DNA from: Clostridia bacterium
GTDB taxonomy: Bacteria > Bacillota > Peptococcia > Peptococcales > SKKY01
Assembly: GCA_009930175.1 (NCBI GenBank)
Contig: RZYW01000011.1
Span: 1 to 35,385 of the forward strand
Direction: 5' to 3'
Length of the DNA: 35,385 nt
The stretch's first letter is position 1. The number at the start of each line of letters is the position of its first letter. Positions 28,076-35,385 of the stretch are shown one piece after another. The notes beneath the pieces were generated by a model, which saw only the letters and a program-made list of their open reading frames with translations, did no database searches and was not told the DNA's origin. Position numbers and translations under genes: made by a program.

Positions 28076-28824
28076 AAATATTAGTCTACGAAAATACTTT
28101 TCAAGGTTTCTTAACTGCAATTTACGAAGCTTTTTATTCACTTGAAAAACCAGCTAAAATTATAAGTAAATTTGATTATTTAAGAGACTTTCAGTTACAA
28201 TTAGATACAGAAGTTGTGGAAATATCTGTTAATCAGGAAAAGGCAGATAAAGTTTATAATGCGGTTTTAAAAAAAATTTCTACAGGCACACTAAGTAATC
28301 TTTATTATCTTTTTTTATCTTCAGATTTCGATAAAGGAATTCTGGCATTTTATTATTTAAAATTTGCTTTTAAAAAAGGGAAATACACAGATAATTATTT
28401 AGTGGATGAAAATGTTAAGCCAGTTCATGATATAGTATGGAAAGTAAAACAAGAAAAACACCGCATGAAAGGTTTGCTTCGATTCAAACTTCTGGACAAT
28501 GGTATATATTACGCGGCTTTTGAACCAGATCATGATATTACCGAACTAATTGCACCTCATTTTTCAAGAAGATTGGGAGATCAGTTTTGGATAATTCACG
28601 ATTTAAAAAGACTAAAAGCTGCTTTATATAACAAAGAGGAATGGATTATATCTGATCTAACAGAAAAAGAACTTCCACCATTAAGTGCAAAAGAAATAGA
28701 AATTCAGGAAATATGGAAGAAATATTTTAAACACATTTCAATAAAAGAAAGAAAAAATAATAAACTTCAAAAATCATTTATGCCAGTAAGATATTGGAAG
28801 CATTTAGTTGAAAAAGAGGAATAA
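28072..28824 (+). CDS. Partner protein of the radical SAM repair enzyme (DUF4130/TIGR03915-like putative DNA metabolism protein)
   Basis: MKILVYENTFQGFLTAIYEAF..., VHDIVWKVKQEKHRMKGLLRFKLLDNGIYYAAFEPDHDITELIAPHFSRRLGDQFWIIHDLKR; 4-nt overlap with the radical SAM gene. Confidence 0.85.
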   Translation: MKILVYENTFQGFLTAIYEAFYSLEKPAKIISKFDYLRDFQLQLDTEVVEISVNQEKADKVYNAVLKKISTGTLSNLYYLFLSSDFDKGILAFYYLKFAFKKGKYTDNYLVDENVKPVHDIVWKVKQEKHRMKGLLRFKLLDNGIYYAAFEPDHDITELIAPHFSRRLGDQFWIIHDLKRLKAALYNKEEWIISDLTEKELPPLSAKEIEIQEIWKKYFKHISIKERKNNKLQKSFMPVRYWKHLVEKEE

Positions 28825-28826
28825 TA

Positions 28827-29462
28827 ATGATAGAAAAGTATTATACGATAAATGAATATGGTGAATCGGAATTAATTATTCAAAAATCAAGGTTTATTGG
28901 ATATGCAAAAAGGGTTGAATCTGAAAAGGAAGCTCAAGATTTTATTCATTCAATTAAAAAAAAACATTATGATGCTACTCATAATTGCTCCGCTTATTTA
29001 ATTGGAGATCATGATGAAATTCAGAAAGCTAATGATGATGGTGAACCAGGAGGGACAGCGGGAGTTCCAATTCTTGAAGTTATAAAAAAGAAGGATTTAA
29101 AATATACAGTAATTGTTGTAACAAGGTATTTTGGTGGGATTAAGCTGGGAGCAGGGGGGCTGATAAGAGCATATTCTGCAGCTGCTTCGCAGGTAATAGA
29201 AGAAACTGGTAAAATTGAAAAAAAACTAGTTCAAGAATTTTTAGTTAAAATTGAATATACTTTTTTAGGTAAAATTCAAAATGATATAAATGAAACTGAT
29301 TTTATTTTAGATAAAATTTATTTTGAAAATCTTGTAACTTTAAGTATAATGGTTGATGTTGGAAAAGAAGAGGGTTTTAAATCATGGATAATTAATCTCA
29401 CCAGCAATCAAGCCTTAATAAAAGAAAAAGATAAATTATACTTGGAGGTTATAAAAAAATGA
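28827..29462 (+). CDS. YigZ/IMPACT (UPF0029) family protein
   Basis: IQKSRFIGYAKRVESEKEAQDFI; ATHNCSAYLIG; DDGEPGGTAGVPILEVI; VTRYFGGIKLGAGGLIRAYS. Confidence 0.93.
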   Translation: MIEKYYTINEYGESELIIQKSRFIGYAKRVESEKEAQDFIHSIKKKHYDATHNCSAYLIGDHDEIQKANDDGEPGGTAGVPILEVIKKKDLKYTVIVVTRYFGGIKLGAGGLIRAYSAAASQVIEETGKIEKKLVQEFLVKIEYTFLGKIQNDINETDFILDKIYFENLVTLSIMVDVGKEEGFKSWIINLTSNQALIKEKDKLYLEVIKK

Positions 29463-30694
29463 AAAAATTAAGATTAACTACAAAAATATTTTTAGGCTTA
29501 ATCCTTGGTATTATCACAGGTTTTTTATTACAGGGAAATTTGGATTTGGCAAATACTTTCATTAAGCCTTTTGGTACGCTTTTTTTAAACTTAATTAAAA
29601 TGGTTATCGTGCCATTGGTTTTCTCTTCATTAATTGTTGGAACAGTAAGTATTGGAGATCCTAAAACTCTTGGGAGAATTGGGGGTAAAACTTTAAGCTA
29701 CTATCTTGTAACTACAGCAATTGCAGTATTTATAGGTTTATCATTATCTTACATTTTTTCACCAGGAACTGGTTTAACATTACCTGTTGACGCTGTTCAG
29801 GAACCTGCTAAAGCTCCATCAATAACGGATACTGTTTTAAATATTTTCCCAAGTAATCCACTAAAAGGGTTGGTTGATGGCAATATTTTACAAGTAATTA
29901 CCTTCGCTTTATTTTTAGGTTTGGGTGCAACAGCTCTTCCAAAGGGTATGGCAGATCCATTCACAAATTTTTTTAAAAGTTTAGCTGAAATTATGTATAA
30001 AATCACTGCATTTATTATGACTCTGGCTCCATATGGTGTTTTTGCTTTAATCGTCCCTGTTGTAGCTCAATATGGGTTAGATGTTCTTTTACCACTAATT
30101 AAAGTAATTGGGGTCGTTTACCTGGGTTGTATAATCCACGCAATAGCAGCATATTCTGTTACTGCAAAGGTGTTTGCCGGAATATCTCCTTTAAAGTTCT
30201 TTAAAGGTATTGCTCCAGCTGCAATTACAGCTTTTAGTACCACAAGCTCTGCAGGAACTTTACCTGTTACGATTAGATCAGTAAGAGAAAACCTTGGGGT
30301 TTCAGAAAAAATTTCATCCTTTGTCCTTCCCTTAGGTGCAACTATAAATATGGATGGAACAGCTTTATACCAAGGTGTTTGCGCACTGTTCCTCGCACAG
30401 GTTTATGGAATTGACCTTACTGGAGCTCAAATGTTTACAATAATTCTTACAGCAACCCTGGGATCTATAGGAACTGCAGGTGTCCCGGGAGCAGGATTTA
30501 TAATGCTTACTTTAGTTTTGCAATCAGTTGGGCTGCCTTTAGAAGGTTTGGTTCTTATTGCAGGAATTGATCGTATTCTTGATATGGCAAGAACTGCTGT
30601 AAATGTTGTGGGAGATGCAGCTTGTTCAATTTTTGTTGCTGCAAGCGAAAAAGAAATAGATTATGATATAGCTCAAGGGGAAGTACAGTTTTAA
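29459..30694 (+). CDS. Dicarboxylate/amino acid:cation symporter (DAACS/GltP-DctA family)
   Basis: LNLIKMVIVPLVFSSLIVGTVSIGD; TAFSTTSSAGTLPVTI; PLGATINMDGTALYQGVCALFLAQ; DRILDMARTAVNVVGDA. Confidence 0.93.
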   Translation: MKKLRLTTKIFLGLILGIITGFLLQGNLDLANTFIKPFGTLFLNLIKMVIVPLVFSSLIVGTVSIGDPKTLGRIGGKTLSYYLVTTAIAVFIGLSLSYIFSPGTGLTLPVDAVQEPAKAPSITDTVLNIFPSNPLKGLVDGNILQVITFALFLGLGATALPKGMADPFTNFFKSLAEIMYKITAFIMTLAPYGVFALIVPVVAQYGLDVLLPLIKVIGVVYLGCIIHAIAAYSVTAKVFAGISPLKFFKGIAPAAITAFSTTSSAGTLPVTIRSVRENLGVSEKISSFVLPLGATINMDGTALYQGVCALFLAQVYGIDLTGAQMFTIILTATLGSIGTAGVPGAGFIMLTLVLQSVGLPLEGLVLIAGIDRILDMARTAVNVVGDAACSIFVAASEKEIDYDIAQGEVQF

Positions 30695-30734
30695 TTCTTT
30701 TCATCTTAATATTACCAACAAATATTACTTATTT

Positions 30735-30765
30735 CCGGTCTTACTAAGGCCGGATTATTTTATTT
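30735..30765 (+). terminator. Probable rho-independent terminator after symporter gene
   Basis: TCCGGTC-ttactaa-GGCCGGA followed by TTATTTTATTT. Confidence 0.6.
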
Positions 30766-30833
30766 AGTTTCACTATTCTGGGGATAGGGTAAAAACTTTT
30801 TATAATAAAGTCCTTAGGAAAGCAGGAAAAATT

Positions 30834-31070
30834 ATGGAAAAAATTTCTTCAAAAGAAACGATTTATAACTTAGTTAGTAAATATCCAATTATTGCAATAA
30901 TAATGGATGAAATCGGCTTCAAAGATATTACAAAACCTATGATGCTTCAAACTGCAGGGAGATATATGAATCTTGAAAAAGGTGCGAATATTAAAGGTAT
31001 ACCTTGGGTTAAAATTGAAGAAGAATTTTCTAAACATGGTTTTATAGTTGAAAGGGAGGAACAGTTATGA
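30834..31070 (+). CDS. DUF1858-domain protein
   Basis: Short 78-aa protein: KETIYNLVSKYPIIAIIMDEIGFKDITKPMMLQTAGRYMNLEKGANIKGIPW typical of DUF1858; overlaps DUF438 gene. Confidence 0.8.
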   Translation: MEKISSKETIYNLVSKYPIIAIIMDEIGFKDITKPMMLQTAGRYMNLEKGANIKGIPWVKIEEEFSKHGFIVEREEQL

Positions 31071-32293
31071 GTGAGTTAATTAATAATAAGGAACATCGCC
31101 AGGAAAAATTAAAAACATTAATAAAAAAACTTCATGATGGAAGTAATTTTGAAGAGGTTAAGGAAGAATTCGAAAAAGAATTTGGAGGTGTTCATGTTTC
31201 TGAAATAACTGCAATGGAACAAGCATTAATAAATGAAGGAATGAATCCTGAAGAAATTCAAAAACTTTGTGATGTTCATGCATCAATATTTAAAGGTTCC
31301 ATAGAAGAAATACACAAAGATGATAAAGGTTTTTATCCTTTCCCTGAAGGGCATCCAGGACATACTTTAATAATTGAAAATGAAGCTATCGAAGAATTTA
31401 TTTCCAGCCAAATAGTTCCAATTGCTGAAGAATATGAAAAAACTTCAGCTAATTCATTAAAAATACAATTAAAAGAAGCAATGGAAAGACTATATTCTAT
31501 TGATAAACACTATAGCAGGAAAGAAATGTTGTTTTTCCCTTTTATGGAAAAGCATGGTATTACTGCTCCGCCACAAGTTATGTGGGGGGTAGATGATGAA
31601 ATCAGAGCAAAAATTAAAAAAAGTATAAATATACTTTCAGATGATAAGAAAGATTCTTCTGAGGCTGTATCTTCCGTAAGAGAAGCTGTAGAGCAATTAA
31701 TTGAAATGATTTTTAAAGAAGAGGAAATTTTACTTCCAATGGTTACAGAGGTTTTTTCTCAGGAAGATTGGAAGGCTATTGAAGAAGGAAGCAATGAAAT
31801 CGGATTTTCCTTTATCAATGAACCGGTTAAATGGATACCCAAGGCTGATGATATAGAAAATATTGAAATTAAAAATGATAATAATGATGGAAAAAGTATT
31901 CTTTTCGATGCAGGAACCCTTTTACCAGAAGAAATTAATTCTATATTAAATACACTGCCTTTAGACATGACATTTGTGGATGCAAATAACAGAGTTAAAT
32001 ACTTCACTCAAGGTAAAGAGCGTATTTTTGATCGTCCTAAAACAATACTTGGAAGAGAAGTGAAAAATTGTCACCCACCAAAAAGTGTACATGTTGTGGA
32101 AGAGATTGTTAAACAGCTAATGTCTGGTGAAAAGGACCATGAAGATTTTTGGATAAAAATGGGAGAAATGTTCGTTTATATAAGATATTTTGCAGTGAGG
32201 AATAAGGAAGGTAAATATCTTGGCACCCTTGAAATTACCCAGAATATAAAGCCAATTATGGAACTAGAAGGTGAAAAAAGGTTAATGTCATGA
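31067..32293 (+). CDS. DUF438 protein with hemerythrin-like and PAS domains
   Basis: EHRQEKLKTLIKKLHDG; SIDKHYSRKEMLFFPFMEKHGITAPPQVMWGVDDEIR; PAS segment MTFVDANNRVKYFTQGKERIFDRPKTILGREVKNCHPPKSVHVVEEI. Confidence 0.88.
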   Translation: MSELINNKEHRQEKLKTLIKKLHDGSNFEEVKEEFEKEFGGVHVSEITAMEQALINEGMNPEEIQKLCDVHASIFKGSIEEIHKDDKGFYPFPEGHPGHTLIIENEAIEEFISSQIVPIAEEYEKTSANSLKIQLKEAMERLYSIDKHYSRKEMLFFPFMEKHGITAPPQVMWGVDDEIRAKIKKSINILSDDKKDSSEAVSSVREAVEQLIEMIFKEEEILLPMVTEVFSQEDWKAIEEGSNEIGFSFINEPVKWIPKADDIENIEIKNDNNDGKSILFDAGTLLPEEINSILNTLPLDMTFVDANNRVKYFTQGKERIFDRPKTILGREVKNCHPPKSVHVVEEIVKQLMSGEKDHEDFWIKMGEMFVYIRYFAVRNKEGKYLGTLEITQNIKPIMELEGEKRLMS

Positions 32294-33426
32294 TGAGAAA
32301 TGAAAAATTAATTATATATATAAAAGAACTAAGTTCAAATGGAAATGGTAAAGAACTATATGAAAAATATAAAGAAGAAATAGAAAAGGTAACTCCAAGA
32401 GATGCTTTTGTAATATTCAATTACTTAATTGATGAAGGAATGAGTATTGATACTGTATTAAAAAATCTTGATAAAGTTATTAATGTTTTCTATAAAAATC
32501 TTAAGGAATATAAATGGGAAAAACCAGAAATAGATACTTTCTCAAATTATTTAATAAAAGAAAATGAAGCTTTAATAAAAAGAATGGAAGAAATGAAAGA
32601 AATAATAAAAAATAAATCAGACTGGTTTATTGATAAAAAATTTAATCAGCTTTTTAATGAAGTAAAAGACTTTCACGTACATTATACAAAGAAAGAGAAC
32701 ATCCTATTTCCAATTATGGAAAAGAAAAATAAAGATTTTAATGGATTAAAAATCATGTGGGCTTTACATGATGAAGGAAGAAAAAGTATTAAAGAATTTA
32801 ATAAACTCCTTTTAGAAAAAGAATATAAAGATATTAACAAAGCAGTGGGGAAATTATTCTTTGTACTATATGGATTAGTTCAAAAAGAAGAATTAATTCT
32901 TTTCCCAGTAGTTTCAGAAATGATCAGTTCTGAGGAAGAAAAGGAAATGCTGGAACAAAGTTTGGAATATGACTATTTTATTATAGAAAAACCTGTTATA
33001 TATCATAGCAACAGAGAAAATGAAATTTCTGAAGATTCAAATGAACTATCTTTAAAAAGATATTTAATGATCTTCGATTCTTTACCTGTAGATTTAACTT
33101 ATGTTGATGAAAATAATAAGGTTAGATATTTTAATAAACCAAAAGACCGGTTTTTTCCAAGATCACAGGCTATAATTGGTCGTGATGTAGAAAATTGCCA
33201 TCCACCTGACAGTGTTCATGTTGTATTAGAAATTATTGAATCCTTCCGAAATGGGGAAAGAGATACTGCAAGATTTTGGATAAATTTAAAAGGGAAAACT
33301 TTATTAATAGAGTATTTTGCTATAAGAGATGGAAAAGGGATCTATAGAGGTGTATTAGAAGTATCTCAGGAAATTTCTGAAATTCAAAAACTTACAGGAG
33401 AAAAAAGATTGCTTGAATGGGACTAA
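32290..33426 (+). CDS. Second, divergent DUF438-like hemerythrin/PAS protein
   Basis: FHVHYTKKENILFPIMEKKNKDFNGLKIMWALHDEGRK; VDLTYVDENNKVRYFNKPKDRFFPRSQAIIGRDVENCHPPDSVHVVLEI; clear tandem paralogue of the preceding gene. Confidence 0.82.
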   Translation: MMRNEKLIIYIKELSSNGNGKELYEKYKEEIEKVTPRDAFVIFNYLIDEGMSIDTVLKNLDKVINVFYKNLKEYKWEKPEIDTFSNYLIKENEALIKRMEEMKEIIKNKSDWFIDKKFNQLFNEVKDFHVHYTKKENILFPIMEKKNKDFNGLKIMWALHDEGRKSIKEFNKLLLEKEYKDINKAVGKLFFVLYGLVQKEELILFPVVSEMISSEEEKEMLEQSLEYDYFIIEKPVIYHSNRENEISEDSNELSLKRYLMIFDSLPVDLTYVDENNKVRYFNKPKDRFFPRSQAIIGRDVENCHPPDSVHVVLEIIESFRNGERDTARFWINLKGKTLLIEYFAIRDGKGIYRGVLEVSQEISEIQKLTGEKRLLEWD

Positions 33427-33428
33427 AA

Positions 33429-33471
33429 AGTTACCAAGGTAACTACATTGTATTTTGCTCCTTGCTATAAT
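33429..33471 (+). promoter_or_regulatory. Putative Crp/Fnr-type operator plus -10 element
   Basis: Palindrome AGTTACC-AA-GGTAACT (33429-33444) and TATAAT (33466-33471) with no good -35; centre is about -41.5 from the predicted start at 33478. Confidence 0.6.
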
Positions 33472-33492
33472 TCTTTTGAGGTGAATTATAGT

Positions 33493-34113
33493 ATGAAATA
33501 TTTAGGCAATATTATTAGAATTATATTTTTAGTTTTGTTTGTTTTTCTATTTTTGGAAGGAAATATACAGACCTGGTTTAAAATATTTGCGTTTTCTTTA
33601 ATTTTAGCAATAATTTTTGGAAGATTTTTCTGTGGGTACATATGCCCAATGAATACCTTAATGATTTATACAGAAAAATTTTCTAAAAAGCTTGGTATTC
33701 AAAGAAATAAAATTCCTGAATTTTTAAAATGGAAACACCTTCAATTAGTTGTTTTTTTAATAACTATTGGGATTATGATTTTTTCAAAAAGGTTTTTGGA
33801 TAAAGACGTCCCTCTAATTATGGTTTTTCTTTTCCTATCAGTTTTTCTGACGATATTTTTTAAACAAGAGTTATTTCATAATCATATTTGTCCCTTTGGC
33901 TTTTTGCAAAGAATATTTGGCAGAAGTTCCTATTATAGTCATAAGGTTGATTTGAATAAATGCATTGGATGTAAAATTTGCGAAAGAAGTTGTCCAACTT
34001 CTGCAATAAAAGTTAAAGAAACCAGAAAAGCTGAAATAAATAAAAGTTTATGTTTACAGTGTGGTAACTGTCTGCAGGTTTGTCCAAAAGATGCAATTAG
34101 TTATACTAATTAA
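33493..34113 (+). CDS. NapH/NosR-like membrane 4Fe-4S ferredoxin
   Basis: TM segments; CGYICPMN; HNHICPFG; CIGCKICERSCP and CLQCGNCLQVCP. Start ATG 33493 after SD gaggtg, not 33448. Confidence 0.85.
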   Translation: MKYLGNIIRIIFLVLFVFLFLEGNIQTWFKIFAFSLILAIIFGRFFCGYICPMNTLMIYTEKFSKKLGIQRNKIPEFLKWKHLQLVVFLITIGIMIFSKRFLDKDVPLIMVFLFLSVFLTIFFKQELFHNHICPFGFLQRIFGRSSYYSHKVDLNKCIGCKICERSCPTSAIKVKETRKAEINKSLCLQCGNCLQVCPKDAISYTN

Positions 34114-34127
34114 AGAGGAGAATGAAT

Positions 34128-34520
34128 TTGAAACCAATTAATATAATATTGATTATTTTGATATTTATAGTTGCAGGAATTTATTTCGGATTATTCTCAA
34201 ATAATTCAGATATAAAGAAAATATCTCCAGAAGATGCTAAAAAGAATATGGAAAATGATTCTGATATTATTTTACTGGATGTAAGAACTGTAGAAGAAAA
34301 CAAAACAATAAGAATTCCTGGCAGTACTTTAATTCCTCTTGATAAACTTGAGTTAAGTGCAGAAAGTGAAATTCCCGATAAAGAAAGAACTATTTATGTA
34401 TATTGCAGAAGTGGAAACAGAAGCATTTCTGCTGTGAAAATATTATTAAAATTAGGTTATAAAAATGTTTATGATCTTGGGGGAATAAATCAATGGCCCT
34501 ATGAAACAATTTCAAATTAA
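34128..34520 (+). CDS. Membrane-anchored rhodanese-like protein (TTG 34128 preferred; track start 34122)
   Basis: N-terminal hydrophobic anchor; ILLDVRTVEE; active-site loop YCRSGNRS; SD gaggag fits TTG 34128. Confidence 0.87.
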   Translation: MKPINIILIILIFIVAGIYFGLFSNNSDIKKISPEDAKKNMENDSDIILLDVRTVEENKTIRIPGSTLIPLDKLELSAESEIPDKERTIYVYCRSGNRSISAVKILLKLGYKNVYDLGGINQWPYETISN

Positions 34521-34524
34521 AATA

Positions 34525-34565
34525 GAACCATCTGAATTTTTTATAGAATTCGGATGGTTCTTTTA
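34525..34565. terminator. Bidirectional terminator between rhodanese and Crp/Fnr genes
   Basis: GAACCATCTGAATT...AATTCGGATGGTTC, 14-bp arms with one G-U, followed by TTTT; right arm lies within the Crp/Fnr 3' coding end. Confidence 0.85.
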
Positions 34566-35191
34566 TTAAAAGTAATTATTTTATCTTTTTCCATTTTTTT
34601 TAGTTCTCTGGAAAGGGAGGTTCTTTGTACTCCTAATTTTTCTGCCAGAAATTTTTTGGAATAGGGTAGAATAATATCTTCTGTTCTCTGCTTTTCTTTT
34701 TCATAATTAAGATATTCAAGTATTTTCTGTCGAAGAGGGATATTACTTTTTTCTTTAACTTTTTGATTTAGTTTCTTCGAATTTTCAGCAATTAGTTTTA
34801 AGAACTCCTTTAAAAAGCTTTTATTTTCATTAAGTAACTTTAGAAGTTTTTCTTTTTCAATTTCTGCCAGAGTCACATCAGAAGTAGCAGTAATCGTCAT
34901 TGGATATTTAGGATTATCTAGAAAAACTATATTGCCTGCAAGTAAATCACCTTTAATTAATTCTGTTACACGAAAAATTTCTCCTTCAGAATCAATATTA
35001 TCGATTACAATCCTTCCATCTAATACTATTTCAATAGAATTACAAATTTCTCCCTCAATATGAATTAATTCATATTTCTTATATTTATTTAACAAAATAG
35101 TTCCATCTTCGAAGGCTTCGGCTATAGTTTTATCTGGCAATTTGTTTAATAAAGTTGAGGTTTTAAAAATATCAATTAAAAAGTCGTACAT
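34541..35191 (-). CDS. Crp/Fnr family transcriptional regulator
   Basis: cNMP-binding-like fold (IEIVLDGRIVIDNIDSEGEIFRVTELIKGDLLAGNIVFLD) and HTH KFLAEKLGVQRTSLSRELKKMEKDKII. Confidence 0.9.
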   Translation of the reverse strand: MYDFLIDIFKTSTLLNKLPDKTIAEAFEDGTILLNKYKKYELIHIEGEICNSIEIVLDGRIVIDNIDSEGEIFRVTELIKGDLLAGNIVFLDNPKYPMTITATSDVTLAEIEKEKLLKLLNENKSFLKEFLKLIAENSKKLNQKVKEKSNIPLRQKILEYLNYEKEKQRTEDIILPYSKKFLAEKLGVQRTSLSRELKKMEKDKIITFNKRTIRIL

Positions 35192-35299
35192 AGTTCTCCT
35201 CCTGTAAATAAAATACCAATTTCTTTGTGGATATATTTTAACATAAATTTATCTAAATAATGGTAAAGAGTAAATAACGAAAAAAAAGGGGGGATTTTT

Positions 35300-35385
35300 T
35301 TGCTAGATCAGAATTTATTAAGAAAAGAAATAGAAGCCTTAATCAGAGGCTCAGTAATTACTATTTCTGATGATGTAAAGGAATT
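35300..35385 (+). CDS. 5' end of an unidentified gene (MLDQNLLRKEIEALIRGSVITISDDVKE...), truncated by window end
   Basis: SD gggggg at 35288-35293, TTG start, open to window end; too short to assign reliably (possibly FAD-binding oxidoreductase). Confidence 0.55.
   Translation, partial: MLDQNLLRKEIEALIRGSVITISDDVKE

Noticed and set aside
30774-30788. CTAT-N7-ATAG dyad upstream of the DUF1858 gene as a second Crp/Fnr site
   Set aside because: Half-sites differ from AGTTACC/GGTAACT, arms are only 4 bp, and the centre is near -32 relative to TATAAT 30801-30806, so chance is likely.
35192-35299. AT-rich imperfect palindrome upstream of the Crp/Fnr gene as an autoregulatory site
   Set aside because: No clear match to the 33429-33444 palindrome and many mismatches; base composition explains it.
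1-35385. CRISPR arrays, tRNA/rRNA genes, transposons or prophage
   Set aside because: No regularly spaced repeats, no recognisable tRNA/rRNA sequence, and no transposase, integrase or phage structural ORFs were seen by reading. A tRNAscan or CRISPR finder was not run.

Overview
The window is an AT-rich, densely packed bacterial chromosome segment. Low GC, strong SD motifs, many TTG/GTG starts and compact rho-independent terminators suggest an anaerobic Firmicutes/Clostridia-like organism. I saw no rRNA, tRNA, CRISPR array, transposase or phage genes. Left half: a truncated PHP-domain gene, a four-subunit 2-oxoacid:ferredoxin oxidoreductase (korDABC-like), a Na+/proline-type symporter (minus strand), a complete branched-chain amino acid ABC transporter (livKHMGF), a three-subunit succinate dehydrogenase/fumarate reductase, a two-subunit class I fumarase and a malic enzyme. 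Middle: a REC-CheX fusion and a stand-alone CheX, family-1 uracil-DNA glycosylase, NUDIX hydrolase, DEAD-box RNA helicase, threonine-aldolase-like PLP enzyme, LTA-synthase-like sulfatase, HD-domain protein, an F420-0:glutamate-ligase-like protein (minus) and a PAS-GGDEF protein. Right part: a radical-SAM/HhH plus partner 'DNA repair' gene pair, YigZ, a dicarboxylate/amino-acid symporter, then DUF1858, two tandem DUF438/hemerythrin-PAS proteins, a NapH-like membrane ferredoxin, a membrane-anchored rhodanese and a convergent Crp/Fnr regulator. Strongest second-look items: (i) the DUF1858/DUF438x2/ferredoxin/rhodanese/Crp-Fnr cluster, with a perfect 7-bp-arm palindrome centred at about -41.5 from a TATAAT promoter; (ii) a LexA-like box CGAACAAATGTTTG upstream of the radical-SAM DNA-repair pair; (iii) a short promoter-SD-23 codon ORF-terminator unit upstream of the fumarate reductase operon, where the ORF stop codon abuts the 5' arm of the terminator (candidate translation-coupled attenuator, small protein or sRNA); (iv) a possible AUU start codon for the DEAD-box helicase. 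Family assignments are from reading the proteins, not from database searches.
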